64,000 nucleotides of DNA from Petroclostridium sp. X23 (GCF_030013905.1 NZ_CP124862.1:62001-126000), one strand, 5' to 3'; positions 11,970-21,477 are shown, counted from the first letter of the stretch. The notes: generated by a model from the letters alone, not told the origin. Numbers and translations are program-made.

Positions 11970-12753
11970 AGAATTTCTATTTACAAACATAGAAAATAAA
12001 AGAAGAGAGTTTACTATAATATCTAAAGAAAAAGGAGTTTTGTCTGGGACATTACGTTTAAAACAATTAGCGGATGAATTGAAGATAGAGGTCATAAACA
12101 TAGCCGATGAAGCAAAAAGATTAAACCCGGGAGACTGTGTTCTAGAAGCGATTGGAAATCCTGAGCAAATTATTAGAGCAGAAGAGATGCTTTTAGGTGT
12201 CATTGCGAAACCTTCAGGAATAGCAACCGCTGCAGCAGATTTAGTTCAAGTGGCTGGAGATAAGACTAAGGTGGTTTGCGGTGGATGGAAAAAAGTGGCT
12301 CCGGAGAGTAGAGCAGACTTGCGACAATCCATTATTGCCGGTGGCGCAGGAATGCGTATTACAGATCAGCCATTTGTTTATTTGGATAAAAACTATGTGC
12401 GTCTTCTTGATGGTGTTGGGAATGCTGTAGCACGGGCAAAGGCTTATAAGACCGATCGTATAGTAGTTGTACAGATCCGAGGCGAAACGCGGCCCATATT
12501 TGATGAAGCGACTGAAGCAGTAGAAGCTGGAGCTGGAATAGTCATGGTTGATACCGGAAAAATGGAAGACCTGGAAAAAGTAATTGAGACGGCAATTAGA
12601 CATGGATGGCGAAATGATTTGCGTATAGCTTTTGCCGGCGGTGTTAATCAAGCAAGTTTAAAGGCAGTAGCTGATTTAGGGGGAGATATTGTGTGTGTAG
12701 GAAGGGCAATCATTGATGCACCTTTATTGGACTTGAGTCTTGATATTAGGTAG
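11959..12753 (+). CDS. NadC/ModD-like (QPRTase-fold) protein, divergent subfamily
   Basis: 264 aa with the quinolinate phosphoribosyltransferase fold: N-terminal sandwich, SGIATAA helix and barrel segments GAGIVMVDTGKMEDLEKV and GGDIVCVGRAIIDAPLLDLS. The family normally converts quinolinate and PRPP to nicotinate mononucleotide, but the NadC signature RKTxPG is replaced here by GGWKKVAPE. The GGGxNHR motif is replaced by AGGAGMRIT, so known substrate-binding Arg and His residues are missing. A paralogue at 26123 has the same changes. It starts inside the C-terminus of the IclR pseudogene (GGAGG at 11946-11950). Function unknown; likely a related phosphoribosyl- or acid-binding role. Confidence 0.75.
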   Translation: MEVREFLFTNIENKRREFTIISKEKGVLSGTLRLKQLADELKIEVINIADEAKRLNPGDCVLEAIGNPEQIIRAEEMLLGVIAKPSGIATAAADLVQVAGDKTKVVCGGWKKVAPESRADLRQSIIAGGAGMRITDQPFVYLDKNYVRLLDGVGNAVARAKAYKTDRIVVVQIRGETRPIFDEATEAVEAGAGIVMVDTGKMEDLEKVIETAIRHGWRNDLRIAFAGGVNQASLKAVADLGGDIVCVGRAIIDAPLLDLSLDIR

Positions 12754-12778
12754 TAGAAGTTTGAATGGAAGATGATAT

Positions 12779-12880
12779 TTGGAACGTCATGTTTTTATGG
12801 ATTTATCCAATGTTATTACATCATTAGGCCCTCATGAAGAAATAAAACTAGAATGTGATGGGATGATTATTGGTATGTAG
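12779..12880 (+). CDS. Short ORF or gene remnant, 33 codons
   Basis: A TTG-started frame encodes a peptide with VFMDLSNVITSLGPHEEIK, directly after the QPRTase-like gene. There is only a weak GGAAG site. It could be the C-terminal stub of a deleted gene; I do not recognise it. Confidence 0.25.
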   Translation: MERHVFMDLSNVITSLGPHEEIKLECDGMIIGM

Positions 12881-12899
12881 GAAGGGAGGAACAGAGCAG

Positions 12900-13751
12900 T
12901 TGGAAGAATGTAAAATTAAAGTATTAAATGAGGCTATTGTTGCAGGAAAATATATTTATGAAGCTTTTGGGGGGAATAGTAGTATTACAGTCGTAGATGA
13001 AAATTTAAGAATTTATCTACATTTAAATGGCAATAAAATAAGCTTTGATTTAAAAAAAGGTGATCATTTGCCTAAGGGAACAATTATTGATATTGCTATG
13101 AATCAAAAAAAAAGAAACTTTTTGTATGTTAGTAAGGAAAAATCAAAATTCGGATATTCATATACGGGGATTGGTATTCCTGTAGCAGATGAGAATGGCC
13201 GAGTGGTTGGAGGTATAACAATTACATCTTCAGTAGAACGGCTTGAGTTATTAAATAAAATAGGGTCTGTACTTTCCGATATATCGGGTCAAACGTTAGA
13301 AGGTATCGATACAATGTCTGATAACGCAGTTAAACTTTCACAAACCATAGGGAAGCTTTTAGAAATTACGGATGAAACGAAAGAAGGCTTAGCCGTAATA
13401 GAAAAAGTAATAAAAATGATAAAGGGAATAGTAGATCAAACAAAACTATTGGCTTTAAATGCAACTATTGAAGCTGCACGTGCAGGAGATGCAGGGAGAG
13501 GCTTTGCAGTAGTTGCAAAAGAAATAAGAAATTTGGCAGTAACTTCTCAAGATGGTGTAGATGAGACATCTAAGAAATTACTTCAGATTTCAAAAGCGGT
13601 AGAAATTATTGCGGAATATATTTCTGATATTAATAATGCATCAGAATATCAAGCTGCTATGACAGAAGAAATCAATTCATCTTATACTGAAATTGATGAG
13701 TATATCAAAAAAATCTATTTACTTTTGCATGAGGCCAAAGAAGAATTGTAA
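12900..13751 (+). CDS. Soluble methyl-accepting chemotaxis-type receptor
   Basis: 283 aa from a TTG that follows AAGGGAGG; no membrane segment, so cytoplasmic. Residues ~1-115 form a small sensor domain (GTIIDIAMNQKK, GIGIPVADENGRVVGGITI) with PAS/GAF-like alternation. Residues ~130-280 are helical, with the conserved MCP hairpin tip LLALNATIEAARAGDAGRGF and VVAKEIRNLA. The signalling arm is short and methylation sites are few. It presumably tells the chemotaxis CheA/CheW array about an internal metabolite. Its place between the QPRTase-like gene and the TRAP transporter suggests it senses the island's substrate. Confidence 0.8.
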   Translation: MEECKIKVLNEAIVAGKYIYEAFGGNSSITVVDENLRIYLHLNGNKISFDLKKGDHLPKGTIIDIAMNQKKRNFLYVSKEKSKFGYSYTGIGIPVADENGRVVGGITITSSVERLELLNKIGSVLSDISGQTLEGIDTMSDNAVKLSQTIGKLLEITDETKEGLAVIEKVIKMIKGIVDQTKLLALNATIEAARAGDAGRGFAVVAKEIRNLAVTSQDGVDETSKKLLQISKAVEIIAEYISDINNASEYQAAMTEEINSSYTEIDEYIKKIYLLLHEAKEEL

Positions 13752-13952
13752 GGATGTATTATGCTACGGTAGCAGAATGAATAGCACTAATGCTGCTTGG
13801 GGATATTGAAATGTTAATGAGTGAGGTTGCATCATAACCATTGTCATGAGGTTGTATTATACAATATTTTGATTTGGGACATAATCACATGTGCTACAAT
13901 GAGATATTATGGTAAATGGATTAGAAACTCTATGCAAATTCATTAAAAAATA

Positions 13953-13981
13953 TTGCAATACAAATAAAAAAGTAGTATACT
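13953..13981 (+). promoter_or_regulatory. Predicted sigma-A promoter of the TRAP operon
   Basis: TTGCAA, a 17-bp spacer, then TATACT. It lies about 30 bp upstream of the operator-like sites, an arrangement that would suit repression. Confidence 0.5.
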
Positions 13982-14009
13982 TATACTATAATAAAAATGC
14001 AATTGTTTG

Positions 14010-14044
14010 TCGTATAATACAAAACATTGTACGATAATGTAAAA
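14010..14044 (+). promoter_or_regulatory. Operator-like palindrome upstream of dctP
   Basis: TCGTATAAT and ATTGTACGA form an imperfect palindrome (14010-14034). The overlapping TACGATAATGTAAAA (14030-14044) matches one half of the TWCGGYAATANCGAA motif found in the IclR leaders. Confidence 0.4.
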
Positions 14045-14265
14045 CAACAAAAATATTTAGTCATTAGTATCGAGTATAACTATCGTTTTATATAAAAACT
14101 ATTTCTAAGAGTGTTGAAGATAATATACATATAAGATTAAAAATGAATTTAGACTCTTCTTTCGGAATAATGCCTAATCAAAAAAATAAATCAGCAGTTG
14201 ATTTTAAGTTTATGCTGCGATGACATTGATCGTGGCTACTAAAAGGTCAATACACAAGAACAATA

Positions 14266-14280
14266 TACGGTAATACAAAA
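14266..14280 (+). promoter_or_regulatory. Operator-like half site
   Basis: TACGGTAATACAAAA retains the left half of the IclR-leader motif; the right CGAA half is lost. Confidence 0.3.
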
Positions 14281-14522
14281 CAGCAAAAAAGTAATTGATA
14301 ATAGATGTTTGCTGATTGATTTTCATAATTAATGCTATATAAAAATGCGATCTAAAATTTACAGAAAGAGAAATATCCCTTGAAAAGTGAAAATGTACTT
14401 TGAGGGTAATAAAACATTGCTTACTCATCTCTCAAAACATCTAAATATTAATAAATAATACTTTAGAAGCTATTTAATTTTAAATAGATTAACAAAAAAA
14501 TTAATTAAAAGGAGAGAGGAAC

Positions 14523-15602
14523 ATGAAAAAAATGAAAAAACTAAAAAAACTAATCAGCTTTATTTGTATTGCAGCCCTGTTGCTCAGTCTTATAGGTTGT
14601 AGTAGTGCAAGCAAAACAGATGAAAGTCAGGGACCGGATACTAAAGCAGATGCAAGTCAGGGAACAGATGCTAAGAAAGAAAAAACTTATAAGATTAAAT
14701 TGGGCCATGTAACTCAAGAATCACATCCATATCATCTTACATCAATGAAGTTTGCTGAGTTAGTAAAAGAAAAATCCGAAGGCAGAATTGATATTACGAT
14801 TTATCCGGCAAGACAACTTGGTGGCGATAAGGATTTAATAGAAATGGTGCAAAATGGTAGTCTGGAGATGGGAGCGATTTCTTCCAGTATTTTTGAGGGT
14901 TTTACTCCTTTGTTAACCGCTCTGCAATTGCCTTTCTTGCTTGAATCATACGATACCATAGACAAAGTAATACCCAGTGATGCTTCTAATGCTCTTCTAG
15001 ATGGCCTAGATGAAATTGGTATAAAAGGTTTAGGTATATATGATTCCGGATTCAGATACTTTATTAACCCTAAGGCAAGTGTTGCTTCTTTGGAGGACTT
15101 AAAAGGTAAAGTATATAGAGTTGCTGAAGCACCACTATTAATAGAGATATACAAGGCTCTTGGAGCGAGTCCTACTCCTATACCATACGGTGAAATATAC
15201 ACAGCACTTCAAACAGGCACAGTGGATGGCGCCGATATGGATATGCCTGCTATTGTCGCAGAAAAACATTACGAGGTAGCAAAATACGTTACTATTTCAG
15301 GACATTTTTCATGGCCTTTTGCTCTTGTGATGAACCCTGAACTATTCAATTCAATGTCAGCAGAAGACCAAAAGATAATAACGGATGCTGCAAAGGAATG
15401 TTATGAGTATAATCATAAAATCATTAGAGAGATGGATGATAAATCAAAAACGGATTTAGAAAAAGAAGGTGTTACTTTTAATACCATATCTGATAAAGAA
15501 AAAGAGGAATTAAAACAAGCCGTATCTGGAATCTACGATCAATATACTGCAAAGGATAAACGTATATTAGATTTTGTAGATGAAGTAAAAAAATACAAAT
15601 AA
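14523..15602 (+). CDS. dctP: TRAP transporter substrate-binding lipoprotein DctP
   Basis: 359 aa. The basic N-terminus and hydrophobic core end in the lipobox LIGC (Cys26), so it is a membrane-anchored extracellular lipoprotein. The mature part is a DctP-type binding protein: KIKLGHVTQESHPYH at its start, GGDKDLIEMVQNG, GIYDSGFRYF, LKGKVYRVAE with the conserved Arg that holds the substrate carboxylate, and TGTVDGADMD. Such proteins deliver organic acids to the DctQM permease. The RBS AGGAGAGAGG is strong. The substrate is unknown; context points to the acid degraded by this island. Confidence 0.93.
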   Translation: MKKMKKLKKLISFICIAALLLSLIGCSSASKTDESQGPDTKADASQGTDAKKEKTYKIKLGHVTQESHPYHLTSMKFAELVKEKSEGRIDITIYPARQLGGDKDLIEMVQNGSLEMGAISSSIFEGFTPLLTALQLPFLLESYDTIDKVIPSDASNALLDGLDEIGIKGLGIYDSGFRYFINPKASVASLEDLKGKVYRVAEAPLLIEIYKALGASPTPIPYGEIYTALQTGTVDGADMDMPAIVAEKHYEVAKYVTISGHFSWPFALVMNPELFNSMSAEDQKIITDAAKECYEYNHKIIREMDDKSKTDLEKEGVTFNTISDKEKEELKQAVSGIYDQYTAKDKRILDFVDEVKKYK

Positions 15603-15630
15603 AGCATAAATATTTAAAATCCAGTCCAAT

Positions 15631-15664
15631 TTGATAAACCACCAGCAAACTGGTGGTTTATCAA
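15631..15664 (+). terminator. Perfect 15-bp hairpin between dctP and dctQ
   Basis: TTGATAAACCACCAG pairs perfectly with CTGGTGGTTTATCAA around a 4-base loop, without a strong T-run. Such hairpins after a binding-protein gene often stabilise its mRNA or stop part of the transcripts so that binding protein outnumbers permease. Confidence 0.6.
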
Positions 15665-15739
15665 ATAATCAATAAGACAAGAGTGAATCTTATTTTATAA
15701 ACTGCTACTTATAATATAAATGATAGGGAGTCTGTGTAT

Positions 15740-16240
15740 ATGATGCAAATTATAAAGAAAATAGGAGATGGTATTGATAGGGTGTCTCTTATCATATCAG
15801 GAACAGCTGTTGGAGTAGCAAGTGCAATAGTAATAATCCAAATATTTCTAAGATATTTTTTCGGAAATGCCCTAAGTTGGGCTGATGAACTCTCAAGATA
15901 CTGTATGGTTTATGCTACTTATATAGCATTACCCTGCGTTTATAGAAGAAAAACATTAACAGGAATAACAATTTTTGTAGAAAAAATCCCCTTGAAAATA
16001 CGTAAATACATAGAGTTGCTAGCATTAGCATTGAGTATATTTTTTCTAAGTATAACAATATTTTTTGGAACGAAACAACTTTTATCTCCTTCTGTTTTAA
16101 GGCAAATAACTCCAGCGTTGAAGATACCAATGTATATTCCGTATTTCTCAGTACCTTTAGGTGCCACATTGTTGCTGTATTTTATTTTAGAAGATGTTTT
16201 GCACATATTTAATAGAAAAGAAGGAAGTGACACAATATGA
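15740..16240 (+). CDS. dctQ: TRAP transporter small permease DctQ
   Basis: 166 aa with four predicted membrane helices. It includes the conserved WADELSRYCMVYATYIA segment of the DctQ family. The start is chosen at the ATG 9 bp behind GGGAG; GTG at 15734 and ATG at 15743 are alternatives. Its stop overlaps the dctM start (ATGA), which indicates coupled translation of the two permease subunits. Confidence 0.88.
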   Translation: MMQIIKKIGDGIDRVSLIISGTAVGVASAIVIIQIFLRYFFGNALSWADELSRYCMVYATYIALPCVYRRKTLTGITIFVEKIPLKIRKYIELLALALSIFFLSITIFFGTKQLLSPSVLRQITPALKIPMYIPYFSVPLGATLLLYFILEDVLHIFNRKEGSDTI

Positions 16241-17508
16241 TTATAGCAGTATTTATAATTTCTTTACTTATTGGCGTTCCTATAGCTATTGTGATGGGTT
16301 TAACAGCGGTTGTTCATATTATTACTACTGGAAATTTTACTTTTTTCTTAAATGTATCTCAAAGAATGTTTGCCGGAATCGATATGTTTAGCTTGTTATG
16401 TGTGCCACTTTTTATTCTTGCAGGGGAGCTAATGAATTCAGGGGGAATTACAAAGAGGTTGACAGATTTCGCCAGAGTATTGATTGGGCATGTTAGAGGG
16501 GGGTTAGCATATGTAAGCATATTAGTTTCTACTTTTATGGCGGCAATTGTAGGTTCGGCAACTGCCATAACAGCTATCCAATGTAAAACACTAGTCCCTG
16601 AAATGATTAAGGATGGATATGATGAGGATTTGGCTGTATCTGTAAGTACGGCAGGTTCTATTATAGGACCGATTATTCCTCCTAGCATGATTTTTGTAGT
16701 TTATGGTGTAACTGCCGGAGTATCTATCGGAGGTATGTTTATAGCCGGTATTATACCAGGACTTCTATTGGGTGTAGGATTTATGTTCTTGGCATATCTT
16801 AATATTAAAAAAAGGAATTATCCTAAAAATAAAAGAGCTACACTAAGTCAATGTATAAATGTGACGTTAAAAGCATTACCGGCGTTAATGCTACCTGTTA
16901 TTATACTAGGCGGAATGTTGGGCGGAGTTTTTACACCAACTGAAACGGCGGGTGCTGCAGTTTTTGTATCCATCATAGTTGGTGGTTTTATATATAAAGA
17001 CCTGGAATTCAAAAAAATTCCTGCTATGCTAGCGAATACAGCTGTTACGATGGCATCTGTTTTAATTATTGTTTCAACAGCAAATGTATTTGGGTGGACA
17101 TTGGCTGTTGAACAAATACCTCAATTGATTTCAAAAGTTTTATTGTCTATTAGTACAAATAAGTATGTAATTTTATTAATTATAAATATATTCTTGCTTT
17201 TTGTGGGTTGTGTAATGGAAGCATTCGCAGCGATTGTAATGTTGGTTCCGGTTTTTAGTCCTCTTTTAGCTCAATTAAATATTGATCCACTACACTTTGG
17301 TATTGTAATGTCAGTAAATTTGATCATCGGTATGATCACTCCACCGGTAGGGATATGTTTGTTTGTAAGCACTAGTATGAGTAATGTAAGTATAGAACGA
17401 CTATCAAAAATAATAGTTCCGTATATTACAGTATCATTTTTAATATTGTTGATAATAACTTATTTCCCGGGTGTAATAACGTTTTTACCAAATCTGTTAA
17501 TGAAATAA
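16237..17508 (+). CDS. dctM: TRAP transporter large permease DctM
   Basis: 423 aa, of usual length for DctM, with 11-12 hydrophobic segments. Conserved elements: FAGIDMFSLLCVPLFILAGE, IVGSATAITAIQ, GPIIPPSMIFVVYG, FTPTETAGAAV and GMITPPVGICLFV. It forms the Na+- or H+-driven channel that takes acids from DctP. It overlaps dctQ by 4 bp and is followed after 31 bp by an alcohol dehydrogenase gene, so uptake and metabolism are probably co-expressed. Confidence 0.94.
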   Translation: MIIAVFIISLLIGVPIAIVMGLTAVVHIITTGNFTFFLNVSQRMFAGIDMFSLLCVPLFILAGELMNSGGITKRLTDFARVLIGHVRGGLAYVSILVSTFMAAIVGSATAITAIQCKTLVPEMIKDGYDEDLAVSVSTAGSIIGPIIPPSMIFVVYGVTAGVSIGGMFIAGIIPGLLLGVGFMFLAYLNIKKRNYPKNKRATLSQCINVTLKALPALMLPVIILGGMLGGVFTPTETAGAAVFVSIIVGGFIYKDLEFKKIPAMLANTAVTMASVLIIVSTANVFGWTLAVEQIPQLISKVLLSISTNKYVILLIINIFLLFVGCVMEAFAAIVMLVPVFSPLLAQLNIDPLHFGIVMSVNLIIGMITPPVGICLFVSTSMSNVSIERLSKIIVPYITVSFLILLIITYFPGVITFLPNLLMK

Positions 17509-17539
17509 ATATTATCATAAACATAAAGGAGAGATAAAA

Positions 17540-18691
17540 ATGAGTAATTTTACATTTGAGCATAATACTAAAATAGAATTTGGTATAAATTCAATTAATA
17601 AAATACCAAATATAATAAAGAAATTAAAATGTAAAAATGTAATGTGTGTTACAGATCAGGGATTGGTAAAATCCGGAGTCTTTAAGCAGCTTACTGATAT
17701 ACTAATAAATTCACAAATAAACTTTGTTGAATTTACAGAGGTTGAAGCAGACCCAAGTACTAAAATGATAGAAAAAGCGGCTAAAATATCGAAAGATAAT
17801 AATGTAGATATGTTAATTGCCATTGGAGGGGGCAGTCCCATTGATACAGCTAAAGGTATAAGAATTATAATGGATAACAATGTTAAATTAGAGGACTGTA
17901 GCGGTGTTGAAAAAGTAGATAAAATTTCTACACCAATGATGGCAATTCCAACTACAGCAGGTACGGGTAGTGAAGTTACTAAATTTGCGGTTCTGAGTGA
18001 TTTGGAAAAGGATTTAAAATTTACCGTTACAAGTGGTTTGATATGTCCTGATTATGCCATACTAGATCCGCAGCTGACCATTGGGCTGCCAGCGGGAATA
18101 ACTGCTGCTACAGGATTTGATGCTTTGACTCATGCAATTGAAGCTTTAACCTCTATAATAGCTCAACCTTTGGCAGATGTTATTTCATTTGAAAGTATAA
18201 AACTAATATTTGACTGGTTGCCTAAAGCAGTGAATCAAGGAACAGATTTGGAAGCACGAAGCGAAATGCTTAAAGCACAATTATACGCGGGCATTGCTTT
18301 TAATAATGCATTTTTAGGGTTATCTCATGCCATAGCAAGTCCTTTGGGTGCTCACTGTCATATCCCGCATGGTTTAGCTAATGCTGTTATGCTGTCTTAT
18401 GTAGTTAAGTACAATGTGCCGGCAGCTGCTGATAAATATGCTAAAGCTTATGATATCATTAAAAATAATGTTTCTTCTGAAGGGAAATATGATAAGGGAT
18501 ATCAATTTGTAAAAGAAATAGAGAATTTAAACAAACTTTGTTCCCTTCCAAGCAAATTAAGCGAAATAGGTGTGGATAAGAAGAAACTTGATTTGGTAGC
18601 GGAAGATGCTTTAAAAAGTGGAATGTTGAAATTCAACGTACGAAGTGCGGATAAAAAACAAATTAGAGAAATTTTAGAAGAAGCATATTAA
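17540..18691 (+). CDS. Iron-containing alcohol dehydrogenase
   Basis: 383 aa of the group III (Fe) ADH family, NAD(P)-linked oxidoreductases for alcohols, diols or hydroxyacids. Visible features: nucleotide loop GGGSPIDTAKGI, TTAGTGSEVT, and metal ligands in ATGFDALTHAIEALTS and LSHAIASPLGAHCHIPHG. ATG behind AAAGGAGAG. It is in the dctPQM unit, so it probably acts early on the imported compound or an alcohol derived from it. The substrate cannot be assigned within this broad family. Confidence 0.92.
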   Translation: MSNFTFEHNTKIEFGINSINKIPNIIKKLKCKNVMCVTDQGLVKSGVFKQLTDILINSQINFVEFTEVEADPSTKMIEKAAKISKDNNVDMLIAIGGGSPIDTAKGIRIIMDNNVKLEDCSGVEKVDKISTPMMAIPTTAGTGSEVTKFAVLSDLEKDLKFTVTSGLICPDYAILDPQLTIGLPAGITAATGFDALTHAIEALTSIIAQPLADVISFESIKLIFDWLPKAVNQGTDLEARSEMLKAQLYAGIAFNNAFLGLSHAIASPLGAHCHIPHGLANAVMLSYVVKYNVPAAADKYAKAYDIIKNNVSSEGKYDKGYQFVKEIENLNKLCSLPSKLSEIGVDKKKLDLVAEDALKSGMLKFNVRSADKKQIREILEEAY

Positions 18692-18699
18692 TACAGATA

Positions 18700-18842
18700 A
18701 AAAACTCTGAAAGTAAAAATTAGAGCACGGAAGTAGGAATGCTACTTGGGGACGGTTCGTCTGTGGCATATGATTTTGATGCTACTGAAGAACTGTCTCC
18801 ATGTGGCATTCCGGTAAGATTATTTCTAACTTTAGAGTTTTT
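18700..18842. repeat. GGGGAC-type foldback repeat in ADH terminator region
   Basis: Outer arms AAAAACTCTGAAAGT and AACTTTAGAGTTTTT could be the dehydrogenase terminator. Inside are imperfect arms at 18734-18761 and 18787-18816, which carry GGAATGC and TGGGGACGGTTC on the left and GAACTGTCTCC and GGCATTCC on the right. This is the most degenerate of four related foldbacks in the window. Confidence 0.6.
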
Positions 18843-19065
18843 CATCTATAGTTTAAAATTATGCGTTTAAAGTTGAGTAAAAATATAATTTACATAAGTA
18901 GAAAAGGCTGAAATAATAAATAATAATGAAACTTTTTACCTATTTTCTTATATAGGCTGCGGATAAATTTTAATTACTGTAACTTAGAGGTATATACTAA
19001 ATTGTAAACAAATGTAATTAGCAGTGTACCCGATAATTGCATTGGCAGATAAATGACAAAAAAAT

Positions 19066-19144
19066 ATAAGTGAGATCCTCCAAATATGTTAGTTTTATAT
19101 TGACTAAAGATATAAAACTAACATATTTAGGGGGGATCACTTAT
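19066..19144. repeat. 79-bp foldback, MITE-like
   Basis: Two 35-base arms (19066-19100 and 19110-19144) match at the outer ATAAGTGA and over the inner 19 bases ending GTTAGTTTTATAT, with an 8-base divergent patch. The loop is 9 bases. The right arm runs into a 12-codon frame starting MSDVTMLQ that stops at once. This could be a miniature element or an IS end. Confidence 0.5.
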
Positions 19145-19815
19145 GTCTGATGTTACTATGCTGCAGAGCAATCTTATATAGGTTTGTAATAAAAATTTCC
19201 ATATTTTAAATTTTTTAATTTTTTCAAAAATATCTTGTAAAAATTCAGGACTAGTGTTATAATGAAATAAAAGTATTAACAATCACTCCAGTTCTATAGC
19301 TGTTGATTACTAGTAATTAGTAAAGAAGGTCATTGCTACATGTTTATAGGACTTTACAAATTTCTTTGCTTTTAGTCGTATCAATTATCACATTAATTTA
19401 ATCAATTTAATCAAGTAATATTGATTCTTATTTTAGCTGTATTATAATGTTTTTTTAATAATTCGATTAAGTGAATTTTATAATATTGAAAAATGTTGAA
19501 TCACTATTATTCATTAGCATAGCATAAAAGCTTTTAAGCCGTGCATCACTCTTTTTTCTTGGAATAATTACAGAAATAGAACCGTGGTTATCAAAGTTTA
19601 TACCTTGTACAATGTATTACAGGGATGTTCGTCGAGCATCTTGTAACAGTTATATAAATGATTGACTCATCAAACGATGAACGGTTGCATACCGCTTTGA
19701 TCTTGGGACTGAAGAAATAGCTCAATATACTGTTTCGGGTGAACTATAAAGACTTTTTTATTGGATTAAGCAATATGTAATTAAGATTTTTTTTTGATAC
19801 ATAAACAGAACGATA

Positions 19816-19830
19816 TACGGCAATATCGAA
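19816..19830 (+). promoter_or_regulatory. Operator-like site TACGGCAATATCGAA
   Basis: It differs from the leader site at 11678 by a single base. It now sits upstream of the IS, about 1.9 kb before the aldehyde dehydrogenase gene. Confidence 0.4.
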
Positions 19831-19893
19831 CAGATGTCTTTTGTAATAAAAAGCAGTTCGATGGATTTGTAGATCATTTTTTGAGGAAGTCTT

Positions 19894-19919
19894 AAGAAAA
19901 GTATGTGTTTACTTTTCTT
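19894..19919 (+). terminator. Perfect 10-bp hairpin, terminator-like
   Basis: AAGAAAAGTA and TACTTTTCTT around a 6-base loop, followed by TT. Confidence 0.4.
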
Positions 19920-20148
19920 TTGAAATATAAATTTAAGGGACTTTTGGTTTTGAAAAAGTTTCTAATATGTAGATGTTCAGTAAATAACAACAAAATGGTA
20001 TAGAATGTTAAAGTTTTAGGTTATAGCAATAAACTATGTTCATGTGTACTTTGAAAATTTAAAGAATGGATGATAGGAATAATTTGGTATCTAAAAATGG
20101 TCGGAGATTCCCTATGCAAGAGAATAGTAAGAATATTTTTCCTGTAGT

Positions 20149-21477
20149 TTATGCAGCAGTCTTATGGTATTCTTTATTCTCAAGGGTTATGGCTATGGCT
20201 TTTGCATGTTGGAGCATGCAAACTAAGGCAGTTCTCACGAAGAAGTTCTTGGTACCCCTAAATAATGGAGATTTAAGACCGTTGTTGAGTACAATATCTC
20301 CAATAACGGATTCTATACGTGCTCTTCTTGAATAGATGTCTTTCCAGAGTTGTGAGCCTCTGGGAACTTGGGTAAACCAACGAATATCATCTTCAATGTG
20401 AGTATAGACTGTCTTGCCATAGCCAGAATCACAACATGGATGATCACACTTTAGTTTTTCAGCCAATTTTTTAGAAGCTTTTCTTGGACACCGCCATTTT
20501 AGTCGTCTTTTTTTCTTATCAATACCCCAATAGTAAAATGTATGACCAGCAGCACAAACAGGCAAACCAAACTCATTAGTAGGTGTTGGAGTTTGAGAAT
20601 TTCTTGGATTAATTGCAATAATAGGCTTACCGCCTAGTAAACTAATCCACCAGTAAACATAATAAGCGTCGTATCCCGAATCAGCAATGACATAATGAAA
20701 GTCAACTTTCAAGTTGTGATAAAGATGCATTATTAGATGTGGTGTCATTCTAACATCGTGGACATCAGCACCTTCGACGAAGAATGTTAGTGGTAGGCAT
20801 TTAGATGGATTATCTATCATAGGAGTTGTTGCAAAATGCAGACCGTATCCCATTAGATATTCATCAAGATTATGATCATAACCTTTTGTGGCTTCGGAGT
20901 CAGTACACATAGAGCATTTAAAGGGTTTTATATTACTGGCATAGCATCTACAATATTTTTCAGGAACATACTTTTGTTTGCAAAAAGATTTTACCTTGCA
21001 GCCGTCAAAGATTACTTTATCATGGGGATCAATGATTCCTAATTCGATAGATTCTTTGACAAATAACAATTCAAATATTTTACGGATTAGAGAACCTTGA
21101 AGCATGACATCTTCAACGTTTTCATCGCCGAAAAGATTAGAGATAAACCAAGAGAAATAAGCCTTAGAGGGCGTCTTGTCAGGAGAGAAACCTGATAGAT
21201 AAGCATATCTTGGTGTATCCCTAAGTTCTTTGACCCATTTATTAATGGATGTAAAGCCAGCAAGGTACATCACAAGTAAAGACCTTAAAGCATCTTGAGG
21301 GCGATAAAGTGCAATACGTCCTGCAGGATTTTGTGAATAAAAATGTAAACAGAAGTCATAAACACGAGATAGATCAATCTTTGATATTATCTTAGCAATG
21401 CTGTCAGTCTCACTGACAGATAGAAATAAATTAAGTTTATAAGCCAGGTGACTCTGGTTTGGTGGAAGCAATGACAT
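20149..21477 (-). CDS. Insertion-sequence DDE transposase
   Basis: 442 aa and apparently intact. Features of a DDE transposase of the IS4/IS5/IS1182-like group: N-terminal helical DNA-binding region (RPQDALRSLLVMYLAGF), first catalytic Asp in HDKVIFDGCKV, a Cys-rich insert with CRCYASN and CSMC, second Asp in YVIADSGYDAYY, and Glu in SRRARIESVIGDI. The exact IS family is uncertain. I could not define terminal inverted repeats or a target duplication by eye. It is the only complete mobile gene in the window and lies between an operator-like site and the aldehyde dehydrogenase operon. Confidence 0.85.
   Translation of the reverse strand: MSLLPPNQSHLAYKLNLFLSVSETDSIAKIISKIDLSRVYDFCLHFYSQNPAGRIALYRPQDALRSLLVMYLAGFTSINKWVKELRDTPRYAYLSGFSPDKTPSKAYFSWFISNLFGDENVEDVMLQGSLIRKIFELLFVKESIELGIIDPHDKVIFDGCKVKSFCKQKYVPEKYCRCYASNIKPFKCSMCTDSEATKGYDHNLDEYLMGYGLHFATTPMIDNPSKCLPLTFFVEGADVHDVRMTPHLIMHLYHNLKVDFHYVIADSGYDAYYVYWWISLLGGKPIIAINPRNSQTPTPTNEFGLPVCAAGHTFYYWGIDKKKRRLKWRCPRKASKKLAEKLKCDHPCCDSGYGKTVYTHIEDDIRWFTQVPRGSQLWKDIYSRRARIESVIGDIVLNNGLKSPLFRGTKNFFVRTALVCMLQHAKAIAITLENKEYHKTAA

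Larger units (their letters stand above)
13752..14522. other. Gene-free 771-bp regulatory region before dctP
   Basis: Very AT-rich with no convincing gene on either strand. It holds a good promoter (13953-13981), a palindromic operator-like cluster (14010-14044) and another motif copy (14266-14280). The dctP transcript would therefore carry a leader of about 500 bases. Confidence 0.6.
18843..20148. other. Gene-free 1.3-kb region with remnants and palindromes
   Basis: No intact gene. It contains a foldback (19066-19144), an operator-like site (19816-19830) and a terminator-like hairpin (19894-19919). Short runs read like decayed coding sequence, for example YRFDLGTEEIAQYTVSGEL at 19690-19749 without a start codon. 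A minus-strand IS transposase ends at its right edge. The region looks like a deletion scar. Confidence 0.5.

Noticed and set aside
14210-14428. 72-codon minus-strand frame in the dctP leader region
   Set aside because: No RBS, AT-driven composition, and it covers the operator-like site; better explained as non-coding.
20066-20335. 89-codon plus-strand frame at the IS left end
   Set aside because: Most of it is the antisense of the transposase C-terminus.
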